In this document: piece after piece, positions 11,871-24,700 of the stretch
Layout of the letters: each line of letters opens with the position of its first letter
Position numbering within the stretch: the first letter of the stretch is position 1
NCBI RefSeq assembly: GCF_000224145.3
Contig: NC_020169.2
Span: 1,525,479 to 1,589,478, forward strand
DNA length: 64,000 bases
Direction: 5' to 3'
Source of the DNA: Ciona intestinalis
Lineage: Eukaryota; Chordata; Ascidiacea; Phlebobranchia; Cionidae
Notes under the pieces: model-generated
Seen by the model: only the letters and a program-made list of their open reading frames with translations
Databases searched by the model: none
Told to the model about the DNA's origin: nothing
Position numbers and translations under genes: made by a program

Positions 11871-13762
11871 ATGAACACAAGCAAGATATGGCAGCGTATG
11901 TTTCACACATTAGGAGCAGCATTTATTGGTTACACTGTCCTAGATTCATCCATACAAATCTCAGTGTTCAGTGGTCCTTCTATGGAACCTACCATACAAG
12001 AGAATGACATTGGGTTGGTGGAAAAACTTACACCGTATAAAAAGTTTCAAAGGTAAATACCTGAATGTATGTATGAATGTAACTTACTTTATATTGTGTC
12101 GTCGAAAAACGACAGTCGTTATAACATGGGTGTTCATACACTTCGTGTCAGCTTACAAGTTCCCAATTTACCGTGTATGTTACTTTGTTGTGGCTGATTA
12201 TTTTTTCATATTTTTTATGTATATACGCCCACAATAGTAGCAGCGACCAAGAAGATGCTGAAACCCATTACCTCTGGGTTACAGGCAGGCCCGCTAACCT
12301 TTTTTCCTTTCGCCGGACACTAAAATATGTTTAAAGGTAGTTCAGTACAGGTCTTCCCAAAATTATATACTATGGCACACTAGTGTGGGAGGCAGAGCAA
12401 AAATAGTTGAAATAACATGTTAGTTTTGTGAGTATTTCTGTTTCATACACCTTGTGCTCGCTAACGATTTACCACCTGTGTAACTTGGTGGGTGATTATT
12501 TTGAGTCCATTCCTGCATAGCTGATATTTGGGCAACTCAGATGGGACTTCTGAGTTGGAGCAATTGCCATTAAGTGTTTTGCATTTCGCTTAAGGTCACA
12601 CTGAGTGTATGACATAATAATATGCTTATAATGATACCGTCTGTAACCTCTAGTCTAAAGGCAAATGCTTAAACCAACTGACACAGCACCATGGCACTTA
12701 AAGGCCACCCTTGTTCAATGACAACTTACATGAATATTTAAACTCCACGAATCTGATATTTGAACGTGACCTTGTCATTTTCCTGTGTAGTTACATAATA
12801 TACATTGATCAAGTCATTTAGGAATGCCCAAAATTTATTTACACAACCTGACGCGAAGTATCTTGACAGGGGCGACATCGTCATAGCTACATCTCCTGAC
12901 AATCCATCCATCCAAATCTGCAAACGTATATTGGCTTTGGAAGGTGACCGTATAACCTCAGATGGAAGTTATGCACTTTGGAGAGAGTAAGTAGATAATG
13001 ATATAAAATCTATTATATTTTATCGCTAAATGTTTATACTGCTTTACCAATAGTTTAAACGTAATTTTGGCTCAAAATATATATTTTTATTTTCAAATTT
13101 TGATCTCATATCATATTGTGCACACTATTGAATTAATTTAAATAATTTTGTGATCATTTTTTTACAAAATTCTATTTTTGTAGCTGTACAGGCTATTCAT
13201 ACACCGATATGCATGATTTTGTACGTGAATAGTTCAAAATCATTCAAAATGACTTTGCACATCCCATGAGGTGGTCGGCGAAAACCACATGCACGCTGTC
13301 AGTCAGCGCACGTATGACGCATCAATTAAGAATTGCATGCAGTGATTATACAACCGATGTGTTCGACAAAAAAAACAATACTTCAGTTTACATTTATTCT
13401 GTATCGCGTCTATGTTACTAATTGACCGGCAAGAAAAATGGCAAACAATATAATATAACCTTGCAACCTTACGCGACCGTAATTAAAAGTACTTTAAATG
13501 GCAGTGTTGAATCAATATTACGAGTTCTAATAGCCTGGAATCATTCCGCAGAAAACGAGTCGTTCCGCGCGGGCACGTATGGCTTGAAGGAGACAATAAG
13601 GATAATTCAACGGACTCACGGCAGTTTGGCGCCATTCCTCTGGGCCTCGTGCACTGTCGTTTACTTGCAAAGGTACATTGGTTTAAATGCATCGAATCAA
13701 TGCACGATCGAAGGCTTCTTTTGTACATCAGCTTATTGTTTTATAAACTTCGTGTAATATAA
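11871..13762 (+). CDS. immp1l: Mitochondrial inner membrane protease subunit 1
   Basis: There are three exons, 11871-12052, 12822-12986 and 13552-13762, giving 185 residues with exact phase closure. It is a signal-peptidase-like S26 serine protease that trims intermembrane-space sorting signals of imported proteins. The nucleophile motif is SGPSMEPTI with Ser37. The general-base Lys is in ICKRI (Lys95). The C-terminal box is [20 protein letters not shown], followed by FGAIPLGLV. The N-terminus ([12 protein letters not shown]) is the usual single membrane-spanning stretch. Human IMMP1L is 166 residues; this one has a different tail after the usual KIWP position ([15 protein letters not shown]...), ending in a hydrophobic stretch. 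Intron 1 contains two inverted SINE copies. An AATAAA lies at 13857-13862. Confidence 0.9.
12099..12315 (-). mobile_element. tRNA-derived SINE, inverted, in IMMP1L intron 1
   Basis: Read on the minus strand it has the same order as the SINE near 500-830: a head with GGTTAGCGGGCC and GAGGTAATGGGTTTC, a spacer with ATTGTGGGCGTATA, then GTAAGCTGACACGAAGTG and a tail with CGACTGTCGTTTTTCGAC. Confidence 0.65.
12430..12710 (-). mobile_element. Degenerate second SINE copy in IMMP1L intron 1
   Basis: Words parallel to the adjacent SINE occur in the same order (TTCATACACCTTGTG, ACCACCTGTGTAACTTGGTG, GCTGATATTTGGGCAACTCA, CAATTGCCATTAAGTGTTTT). Its divergence suggests an older insertion of the same superfamily. 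Confidence 0.5.
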
Positions 13763-14200
13763 TCGTGAGTAACTCGGACTGTATCTTTAATTAGGATGTT
13801 GTTTTACTTCCTATATTTAGTAAAACAGTGGACATTTTCCGACCACGAAATAGGAATAAAAATTTTTACCTAAAAATAAATCGACATTTTCGGTTATAGA
13901 TGTTATGTTATAAAATACAGTAACGCTGTTTTCCAGTCTTGTTGTTACTTTCTGCCAATTTTAAATTTGTTTATTTGTTAGATTTCACCGAAAGTCGAGT
14001 GGTTGGCAACCTCAAATATTCCGGTTGATTCCAGTTAAATCTGGTTTCATCCAGTCCGTCTGGTTTATCAAGCGACGTGGTTAAAAACGTCATCTATACA
14101 ACTGGTATTATTTGCGGAAGAAATCAAGTGGCGGTGAAGTTCAGCAGAAAGAAAACTGTTTGAGTATTGCTTTCACTTGGAGTAATCAGTAATGGATATA

Positions 14201-14340
14201 TAGTACTGTGGGGTAAGATAGGTAGTGTTGGCACTCAAAAATTTTCCAGTCGTATTTTCGCGGGGCTTTATACGAATATTTAATTCTGTAAATATTCTGT
14301 ATTTACTGCCAAATGGGTACAGAAAAAGAAAAGGGTCTTG
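14201..14340 (-). mobile_element. Degenerate MITE copy, ACTGTGGGG subfamily
   Basis: It starts TAGTACTGTGGGGTAAGATA. Inside is GGCACTCAAAAATTTTCC, then TTTACTGCCAAATGGGTACA, matching the family read in reverse. The right terminus is lost. Confidence 0.55.
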
Positions 14341-15302
14341 TCTAACCTCACTAGTACTGTATAGTCGTACGTACATTGTGACGCAAAATCGTTTCGTGTT
14401 GAAGATAATATGAAAAGTTAAGCTTAAGGTGTTTCGATCATTTCGTTCTGCTTACAATTTAATATTACAGATTTTCGATGAGCAATTCGATTCTTCTTAA
14501 CTTTCAGTCGAATATTTTCACCTCGAATATTTTGTTGAAATTCTAGGTAATACATAGCAGCGTATATAGTTCCCCGACCAATGGCATATTCACCAAACAT
14601 TCTAAGAACCATGTATATGCATCATGAAAGTGTGTATAAACCTTCATGATGGCGAAGTCTTATATACAACTCAAAGTTGCCACACAACTATATAGCAGTG
14701 CTGGTATTCTCGGCTATCGACTCATAGGTGACAGGCACACAATAAACTTGGTTCTACAATGGAAGTTTTCATTGTTCCCTGATTGAATGAATGACCTTTC
14801 CTTATTTCCTTCCTTATTGTTGGTTGGGTAACGGTAGTTAATTGTAACAAGAGAGTATTCTTTTATAGGCTATAGGCATAACGTGCTTGCTTTTGAGTTA
14901 CAATACAATGTGTGTGGCTTTTTGGATGCGTATTTTTGATGGAGTATGGTTGAAATTTGAAAAATCTATTACTGACGTAAAGTGGATTACCCAAGAACAC
15001 ATGACATCCACAATAATTATAGCATCATTTACTCGGTAAACTATTTGGTTGCGGTAGCGCTTAACCACTATGTCACGTTGCCGGGACAAGTAACGAAAAA
15101 TTGAGAAAGGTTGGGCGCTTATATAAACAAGTGTAGATTTATGATTTATTTTACACGCGATGACTGCAATGTGTACCCTCTAATACGATGCAGATTAAAT
15201 AGTTATTTCCTGTCGCATTTGTATAGTTATGTGATAGCAAAATTATTATTTGGTGTAAAAGGTATTACAACTATTATGAAACTATTTTTTCTCTGTTTCA
15301 AA

Positions 15303-15400
15303 GAAGGGTGGGGTAAGATGGTACATACTGTTCTTGCATTCCATTTAGTAGTAAACAACGAACAATCAAAGATATTCGCATGGCTTTAAAACATGATCGT
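15303..15400 (+). mobile_element. MITE 5' fragment
   Basis: GGGTGGGGTAAGATGGTACA is followed by CATTTAGTAGTAAACAACGA and AAACATGATCG, so only the left half of the element is preserved. Confidence 0.55.
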
Positions 15401-16161
15401 AAAATATGGGATTGAGGTGCTAACAGTATACTATGCTACTGTTACGTAAAGTGTGTGGTCCGGGACGCTGCTCTAACGGCATACCGCGACTGACCAGACT
15501 GTTGTAGGATTTCTTAACAGTTTAATGGCATATAAAACTACTATAATAAAACGGTTAGAACGGTACGGATTATACTCGAATACACTTACGTTTTGACCAC
15601 AATTTTCAAATACACCAACGTTACTCGACCGTACACACAACGAGAACTGCCGATCTTATATAATACTCAATCGGATGTAAGAGAACATGGCGCACTCGGG
15701 ACACGACGATCGACCAATTGTGCTTTAAGGTGGTTTAGTCATTAACAACGAAGGAAAACTAAAAACATTGCAGAAGGACTCCACAGTAGCATACACACTA
15801 AAGCCACAACGTTTAACACAGAAAGAAACAATACACACATTACCTAACAGTACAACACGAAAACCAGTAGCATATACGATGTTCCCACCATAAATAAGAA
15901 GAAGCTGTCTATAGTGTACGTTGTATTGGCACATTCACAATTTGCCGCACAGAAAGCACTAGCTCATTTATTACCAAGGGGCTCAAGAGACACTACATCT
16001 TTTAAGCCATTGACTCGCATTGTGGGATACGGCAAGATCATGTAAGGTCTGCTCACATTAGAGCAACGGTTGAGATCGATAATGAAATAAATATGAGATG
16101 TTCAACCGAATCCTTATTAGGCTTGCCCTTCTGCATTTGTCGTCGGCCCATATAGACCATA

Positions 16162-16354
16162 TAGTAGGGTGGGGGAAGATGGGACACCTTTAATACATAT
16201 TATCTAAATAGCCTGATCGCGTTTTAAACAATTAACAACGGTCTGTGGAAGTCGTGAGGATACGGTTTTATAATTCATTAAATGTTCTTTGTTTTCTACC
16301 AAATGGAAAGAGGAAACTAAACGAAAAGGTGTCCCATCTTCCCCCACCCAACTA
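16162..16354 (-). mobile_element. Cimi-1-like MITE, full length
   Basis: This is a 193-bp copy with TA at both flanks. The left end TAGTAGGGTGGGGGAAGATG and right end CATCTTCCCCCACCCAACTA are inverted repeats. The interior runs opposite to the sense copies (CGCGTTTTAAACAATTAACA). Confidence 0.88.
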
Positions 16355-16516
16355 TATCAATTATTTCGTAATTGTGGTATACTTTTCAAAGATTTTATAA
16401 AACAAAATTTGACAGCGTTTTTTTTACATTTTCAGTAAAAATCTAAGATTGTAAGTGACCACGCTACTTGTGTTGGTAAGATCCAAAGCTTTGCTCTACT
16501 TACATTATATATATTG

Positions 16517-16740
16517 TGCTGTGGGGTATAATGAATATTGTTAGCACCCAAAATATTTTCAAATCGTGTTTTAAACAGTTAACAACGCTCTCTTTCCATT
16601 TGGTAGTAAACAAAGAACATTCAATGATTTATAAAACTTTATCCTTACGACTTCTACAAACCGTTGTTAATTGTTTAAAACACGATCAGACTATTTGGAT
16701 ATTATGTATTAAAGGTGTCCCATCTTCCCCCACCCTACTA
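16517..16740. mobile_element. Composite MITE, two head-to-head pieces
   Basis: The left part reads as a reverse copy (CTGTGGGGTATAATG, then TTTCAAATCGTGTTTTAAAC). At about 16590 it switches to a forward copy (TTTCCATTTGGTAGTAAACA) that runs to CCCCCACCCTACTA. This looks like insertion of one copy into another or recombination between two. Confidence 0.65.
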
Positions 16741-16796
16741 TATAAATAATTCTTTAAATATTCTCCTTCTGCATCCAAAAGGGTCGAGAAAAGTGA

Positions 16797-17007
16797 ATGT
16801 CCCATCTTACCACACCCTACTATATAGTACTGTGGGAGAAGATGGTACACCTTTAGCACAATATATCCAGAATATCCTGATCGTGTTTTAAATGATTAAC
16901 AACGGAGTCGTGAGGAGACGGTTTTATATTTCTTTTAATGTTTTTGTTTACTGCCAAATGAGACGAGAAAGCAGAATAAAACGGTATCCCATCTTCCCAC
17001 CCTACTA
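16797..17007 (-). mobile_element. MITE right-end scrap plus adjoining full copy
   Basis: A right terminus (GTCCCATCTTACCACACCC, 16798-16822) abuts through TATA a nearly complete reverse copy, 16825-17007. That copy starts TAGTACTGTGGGAGAAGATG and ends CATCTTCCCACCCTACTA. Confidence 0.7.
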
Positions 17008-17184
17008 TATGAATAAAATTGACTTAGGCTAGGCTATGTGTGAGTCACAAAGCGCTATACCTGTGCGATCTTTTTTCATATATACGAATATTTAAATTGC
17101 AGGTCACAACCAAAAAAGATTAAACATATTAAATTAACCAATGTTAAGATTCTAACACACTGTGAACTGTAGTCATACATACGG

Positions 17185-17967
17185 TTGATACCAGAAGGTA
17201 TGTGGTTAACACCGGTTTACAGCCAATACGATTTCAACCCTAATTGCTTTTCTCTTAACTTCGAGAACGAAAAATCGTTGCCTCAAGAGGTCCTAGGTGC
17301 GCTGATACGCCTACAAAAAGGGCTGCGAAATCGATGTGAAATTTTCGTTGTCGGGTCATTTTCCTCGATTATAAGTACCATACAGTTCAAGTTTGTTTCA
17401 TGGCGTATTATACTACTACAGCAAGCTATGGTTTGTCTTAAATGTAAATGACTTCTGCAGGACGATTTCCCACCAATGTAAACGGTAAGTAAGTGGCGAA
17501 AAAGGAAAAAAAAGATAAATAGAAGTTACACAATTTTTTTAAGATTCCTTAACTTTAACAATGTGTAACTTCCGTTTCTCCCAAACATACAATTGCTTGT
17601 TTGTGGGCGATCAGTCGTCAGCAAAACGTAATTGCCGAAGTCGATTGCCGATGAGTCACATGGGGAATGGGTAAAGTGCGGCAACTCAAATCGTTGTCTG
17701 CTCGCTGTTGATAACGAAAAAGTTTCGGCTGAGCTGCGTACACGGACGTCATTCGGCCGATATCTTATGCGGGAAGAAGTAAAAGGCGCCGATGTTTGGT
17801 TTATTCAGAAGTTTTTAAGGTCAGTTCTTCCTTCGGTAAACTATAAAAACCTGTGTTTTACACACGAGGAGATAGTGTCGTTTCTGTCACGTATGTGCCA
17901 GGTTATGACAGTAACGTTGGTGGCAAACATGATCGACTGTAGTAGATTTATATTTCTTATGTTTTAA
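17185..17967 (+). other. Unassigned coding-like patch
   Basis: Two open stretches in this spacer have mixed codon use and balanced amino acid content unlike the AT-rich surroundings. One is about 17200-17376 (with LNFENEKSLPQEVLGALIRL). The other is about 17641-17820 (with CGNSNRCLLAVDNEK and TSFGRYLMREEVKGADVWFI). A donor-like AAG|GTCAGT ends the second at 17820, and a strong donor ACG|GTAAGTAAG lies at 17485-17494. I could not join them into a gene: the second frame has a stop just upstream and only a weak acceptor. No family is recognised. It may be part of a fast-evolving gene, a pseudogene or chance. Confidence 0.25.
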
Positions 17968-18700
17968 GTGTATAATAGTTATATTACTGTTGCCAGGTAG
18001 TACATGTATAAAGGTGAAGAAAATCTCTTATCTTAGGTGGATCTTGAAATATACAGAGGAGCACTTCTTTTTATTTTGCAATTACTTGTATTAGCAATCA
18101 TATCAATAGCATCTTATGTAATTTCTTAGAGAATTAAATAAGGGACCTTTTTCTGTTGTGTAATCTCCTTTTTATTTGTTATTTAAATGCAATTTCTGCT
18201 TTTTACCCATGACATCATTGTTTCACTTTCATGCTGTAATTGTGGTTACCTAATTAACCAGACTACTGGCCTTGTATTTTACTTGGCATTTCCGGATTAC
18301 GCCGGTACTGCGGCACCGGTATCCCCCATGATTGCTTGCGTCATTCAATTACGTGGTAGCTGTGATGTAACTTACCAATACAGGAACTAATCAAGTGATA
18401 TTCCTTTCCACAGATTTCTCTAGTTGTCTTTTTTATTGAGAAAAAAACGCAATCACACTTAAAACCCAGCAGTGCCGGCACATTTGCATCAGTGCTTAAA
18501 AGTTCAAGACGAAGAAATTAGGACTGCAACATTAAAGTGTAAGTGTGTCGTATTAATTAGTCTGTATATGGCTCAATTTTCTCACACTTGTCTTTCATAT
18601 GGTAACCTTATTTCGTGAATATAATTAATTTTAATTATATATATTGAATTAATATAATTATTTTTCTTCAGATCAGTATTAGTTTGCCTTGAATGCTGAA

Positions 18701-21700
18701 ATGAAAAACCATCTGTGTATTACTTTTGTGTGTTCTATTCTGGCTGTTTATCATGTTGAGGTAAGAATACTGTCTGGTAGTGTAATCAGATAGTAACTAT
18801 CATATTTACATGTGAAGTTTAGTGTTATTATTCTTCAAAGTAAAATTCACAATCCTTACATTTATAAGACAAGGTAAACCATTTGCTTTTGGTCAAGAAA
18901 ACTTATCTGTTTGCTTTGTCCAATAGAACACTACACGTTAAGGGATGGGCTGTGCAAATAATGGTCAAAACTTGTTGTTTTAATTGACATAAAAATATTG
19001 TTGAAAAATGTATTTCGTAAATATAGATTTTGTTATTTTTTTATGTTTTTAAAATGAGAATTTTTGATTTTAGGGCCAGCAAGTTCATTTTATTAATGAG
19101 GAAGAATTAGCTCGATCTCAACCATTTGCTCGACCACGAGTACCAGTTCAGCCACCGCTTAGCCACGTTTTTCATGATCCACTGCTAGAGAATCCACTTA
19201 ATCCTTATTACGACCCAGGTATTGCCCAATTTAGGCTGCGGCTGACTTAAATTTGTCCGCCTTATAATTTTAGACGATTATTTTTAGTAAGTTATTTTAA
19301 GAATAGATATCAATTCTTCTGTATTTTTTTTATTTAAAGGTTATCCTTGCTTTTTATTTGGAGCAATTTTTTTTGTTTTGAATTATTTTTTGTTTGTGTG
19401 TTGTGTCTGTAATTTAAAAACAAAAGTCAATGGAACAATACACTGACTCATTTACATGAATCATATCAGTCAATTACATGACGAAATGTCTTCTTTTGTG
19501 AGTCTTTTCTCATGATTGACAAACCTAAACAACCGTTAAAGCCTTAATCCGCCTAAAACCCTTGAGCATAATAGCTGCATTGAGGTTGTACAGTGCATGT
19601 GATTTCCAGTGTAACTGGTGTGTAAGTTGTTGCCTTAGGGGTGAACAGGTTCCGGATACATTTCATAAACACATTTTGTCAGATTGACGAAGTACTTCTG
19701 GTAGCCTTTGAATGAATCTGTTTATTTCCATGTCACATTTTTTAAGGTGACGATGACAAATTGCCTACTTGAATCCTTTATTTCCTCAATTTCTACTTAA
19801 GACGGATATCATACTCATGAATTTGTTAGGTTTGATATTTATCACTCTTCAAACATCCTTTTACTCATACCTTACACATTGACACGTTTGTATTTACAGC
19901 TGATGTATTTCGCACTTACAATAAAATGAAATTAGTATTTACATTCCTAACTGCTATATTACATTACTCACACAAAACTAAAACGCATTTTTTTGCTTAT
20001 CAGTACTATTAATCTTCTTAACTAGACACAAACATATATATATATATATAATACAATAAAAATATTAAATTATTTTTTTTACCCAGATTTTGATCAGACA
20101 CCCTTAACATCTGACCAGGATTGGAGTGAGTGGACAGAATGGTCGTTTTGCTCACGATCTTGTGGAGGAGGGGTTGCCATGAGAACAAGAGGATGTGGAA
20201 TAAGGTTTGAGCAACATATTCATAAATCTTTAAATATTAACACCTTTGCCTAATCAGGTGTTACTAGTTCAACAATAGTGTAAATCTTAACTCAAGCTGT
20301 GTGTATTTGTTCACAGAGTAATCTCAATTTATTTACAATTTTGACAACTTCCGCACTGTGTAAATGTTGTTCACTACCTACGTTGTATAAGGTTTACTTT
20401 TAATGATAAGTATACATCAGATAAGCAGTGCTTATGTTGGTTATTCTGAATCAAATCACGTATTCGTCTTAATTCATAAAAAGTTAGTCTATCACTTTTG
20501 CTTAGTCTATCAAAAGAAATAGGATTGTGGTTTTTAGTGTTTAGCTCAGTTAGTTTGCTTGAAGCGATTTGGAAACCAAATACCACATATTTTCAAAATC
20601 TCTTGTAGATGCTCGCGCCTCACTTGATTTGTTAAGGAATTCCTAACATTTTTCACTAGGATGATCTGCCTAAGAATCAATAGGGTGGTTACCTGCCAAG
20701 ACTAAATGCAACGCCAGAGCTTGTATATGTCAGACGCACAATTCATGTTCGTAAAAAACGACGCGATTTTCTATTTTTGGCAGTTGGCTGAATGTTTATC
20801 AGATTTAGAGTGCGGTTGCAGCCTGCCCGTCATACCTATATTTGACCCATTACAAACACTGATGTGCATCAATTTGCCTTAAAAACTAATGGTAATATGC
20901 ACACTAACTTTCGCCGTGCCCTAATTATTTTAAAGTTAGTGGTTTCACAGCTACTTAGTGTGTAATTTCCCATACAAGGTTACTGTGTTAAACATAACAA
21001 ATTGATTTTAGTGCCGCTGCTATTTTACTTTAACTAAAGTTGCAAAAGGTTAATCTGCTCCACTTGAGCCAACTCATCTCCCAAACCTGATTAAGTTTCC
21101 CCACTAATATATCCTTTGCTGCCACACACGTAAAGAGAGAGAAAGATATAAAGATAGATCATTCAGTGTGGCTGTCACTAGACTTATCTAGTTGTGTGGT
21201 TTTTGCAGCGGCAGAGCTGCTTTCCTACTTCAAAGTAAATCTAAATGGACCACACTTGGCCATATCTACTTACATTACCCATAGGCATAAATAATCATTC
21301 TATAGTTGGCTTAACAGAAGATAGCAATTGACTGTTGTTACAAATCCTACTTTATGAATTTGGTTCCCACATGGTTAAGTTACACAAATTTATACAAGTA
21401 TAAGCTGTAAATCCTTTGGCATTCACTAATCTGACATCACCGTCAGACGACATTGGTTTGAATGACAAATTCTAAATTTTGACTAATTTTTAGACTTTTT
21501 ACAGAGAGCATGTAATTTTTAAGAAATATTTAACAATTTTTTTAAATTTCCGTAATTTTATCAGTGGTCATTTAAATTATTGTATCATATATCTGAGAAA
21601 TAGGATATTTCCGACAGCTAGTGAAATGACTGATAGCTTTCAGCGAAGAGCAGTTTAACCTATTAACATCGGGTGCTTTGATTGCAAACTGTTTCCTGTA

Positions 21701-24700
21701 AACAGCCCTACAGTTCTGCCCACGGGGTGTACGACTGGATTTCCGTGTTATTATAATAATGCTCTTGAAGTTCCCACATCACAGTGGCCACATTATAACT
21801 GAAGCAACACAATGGTAGTCTTAATAGTTTTAATAAAATGGTCTCATTGTTCAAATGATAAATTTTGCTTTGAAGTTAGGCCTTACGTTGTATATATATA
21901 GTAGGATGGGGGAAGATGGGACACTTTTTAACTCTATTTTCTCTCCCCATTTAGCAGTAAGCAAAGAACGTTCAAAGAAATATGAAACTATGTCCTCATG
22001 ACTCTCATAGACCGTTGTTGATTGTTTAAAACACGATCAGGATATCTGGATATTATATGCTAAAGGTGTCCCATCTTCCCCCACCCTACTATATGTTTAT
22101 AAAAGTTTTAAACACATTTTTTGGTGAATTCTGCATTTAAAGAAAAAGCATTTTAAAAATTCTATTATTACCTTATAATTTACAATATTAGTTTAACTTA
22201 CAATATTATTACTATTTAGAAAATTTTATTCATTAAAAAGAGATGTAATTTTTGAGTTTTACAAAAAATAAATTACAGAGTTTGTTACTTAAACACATAA
22301 GTGTAAAGTGACAAATAAAATATGACCACCTTAAGCTTCTCTTATGTGTGTATTGGACACAAGAGTTTAACAGATTCTGGTCAAAAGTTGCCAACCGATT
22401 AATAGCTTAGTCAATAAACAGACAGCGATTTGTTCCTCTTCACTTGGCAACTGACAACTGAAAACAAATCCTAGACACTAGATGCACAGAAACATAGTAT
22501 ATATGTTTCTCTTATTGTACGCTAGATCAGTATGTTTTGCTTGCAGCAAAATATTGGATTTGTATAAAAGCGCTAATATTTTTGCCGTTTTCGATTTTTT
22601 ATCGAACTTTAAATGACATTTGTATAAGAGAGTGACATTGACATTTAGGCGAAATATAGATAAATTATATTATACAATATATAGGACCTGCAAGTATTTT
22701 GTAGCCCCAGATCTTGACTGTGTTTCTTAACACAAGATTCGTCCTACTTTATAAAACCAAATCAGGGTTCGATTAACAAAAGTTACTGTAGTTACAACAT
22801 TAAGACATTGTTTTGAAATGTATGTTTTGTATTTAGTGTTTTTGATTTGAAATATTTTTTATAGATCCATGAACGACCTTAAAAACGACTGCTTGGGCGA
22901 AGATGTTCAACACCGGATCTGCAGTACGCAGGTATGTAGAACAAACATAACGTTTAATTAAAACGACCACACGCTGAGATCCGGCACAGAGGTGGTAAAC
23001 AAGCCATTGTGATTCAGGGGGAATGTAAGCCGCGTGGAAGTGTGTTGATCTCATGTCATGTTAGGACAATTGTGCGAATGTACAGACCAAGTTTATAGCA
23101 CTTTTTCGCTCTCCCTGCAATTTTGATTTCATGATTTCGACACAAACATTCCAAACGCTTATGTCACATTGTGGGATCGTACCTACGTCACTATAGCGTT
23201 CACTTTCCTTGTAAACAACGCTTTTTCTCCTACAGTCGTGTTCCGGAAACGAAGAGGATTTCCGAACGAGTCAGTGCGCACGACACAACCATCGTCAGGT
23301 CTTCAGTTCCACTCAGTTCAAGTGGGTTCCGTATTACGGTAAGCTGTCACTTGTCAACAGTTCTCTCAGGCTTGTATCAGTCCCTTATCGGCAGGAGCCT
23401 ACCCCCAACCCCGCCCCCCGCTTGGAAAATTTCATTGAAACGTTGACAGACGTGTTTTGTCGGCCACACTCGTAATACTGCGCGTTTCATCGCCTTATCA
23501 CGAGCGGTTTGAAACACCCAGCCCCTAGATACACTTGGATAACCGTGCCCTACGTAAATCAACGTCAAACTAAGGTGCCCATTATTATAACAACGGGGCA
23601 TTAGGTTTACAACTAACGACTTATCACTGAACAAGTCCCTGTCACCTTGAATTGACCTGTCGATTACTTAGATTACCCAACTCCCTCGTTACATGTTCGC
23701 GGTCCCACGCGCTCTATTCTACGTGCATTATGATTGATGATGATTCAAGTATAATGCTTGTGCGTCTAAGTGCCCATGACGTACGAACGCCATGTATTTA
23801 CAGATTCAAACTATTGCCCTACTAAACACTCAAGGGCAAAATTTACACCAGTGTGGTCCTAGAACACCTAGATCAATTTTATGTACCCTTCACGTTCGAA
23901 ATCAAATTGCATCATATAAGGCTATCCATCAATATATATAAACACTGTGTCTTCATATTGTCACTCGCAATTTGTATGTTTACCCAGTCGTTTATTTCTC
24001 AGGCAGCGACATTGATCCGTGCCAACTCAACTGCATCGCTGAAGGTTTTAACTTTTACAAAACCTTCGGGTCTGTGCAAGATGGTACAAGGTGCTACGGC
24101 GACCAGTATGATGTTTGCATTGAAGGAAAATGCAAGGTAAGAAATTCTTGCTTTTCTTTTGGAAAGAATCTGTTTGTGGTGACAGGCACTGAAAACGTGG
24201 TAAAAACAATTAAATCTTGCGGAATGTGTAGAGCTAGAAATCTTCACAACTTATTATATTTCTGTATGGAGGTAACCACAGAAATAGATATATTCTTAAT
24301 TAAAATTTAAAAATGAGAACTGTGGTCTGCGACTTGTAAAATAAACAAGACACTTTTGCGCTGCGGTTCGTGGCCTATTGCTGCTTGCTATGTAAATTAA
24401 ACTCGGCAGTCGGCCGCGCGCTGCTGGCGTGCTAAACGAGAATTCGTTTGTCTAAACCTATTGAAGACTCGTCAAGCGACTAACCACTGTTTGTTTTGGT
24501 CTCACACAGCGGGTAGGTTGCGATCTGATCCTGGGTTCGAACTTGACGGTTGACGCTTGCGGGGTTTGCGGTGGTCGTAATACTACTTGCTTCCACTATT
24601 CGAAAACTTTTGACGAGCTGCCCCCTAATACAGGTATAAGCTGGGAAATATTCTCCTATCTATATACTTTAGTCCTCATACGTACAATAGTACGACGTTT

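Larger units (their letters stand above)
13763..18700. other. MITE-rich intergenic region
   Basis: About 5 kb lies between IMMP1L and the ADAMTSL5-like gene. It carries at least six MITE copies or fragments (14201 to 17007) and one coding-like patch at 17185-17967 described separately. Positions 14360-15300 and 15410-16150 show no gene or repeat that I can support. Confidence 0.5.

Noticed and set aside
13422-13757. A 111-residue plus-strand open frame
   Set aside because: Another frame of the same stretch encodes the third IMMP1L exon ([15 protein letters not shown]), with exact phase and acceptor.
24510-24560. tRNA-like B box GGGTTCGAAC
   Set aside because: It lies inside the exon coding the ADAMTS VGCDLILGSNLTVDACGVCGG segment, with no matching A box at the right distance.
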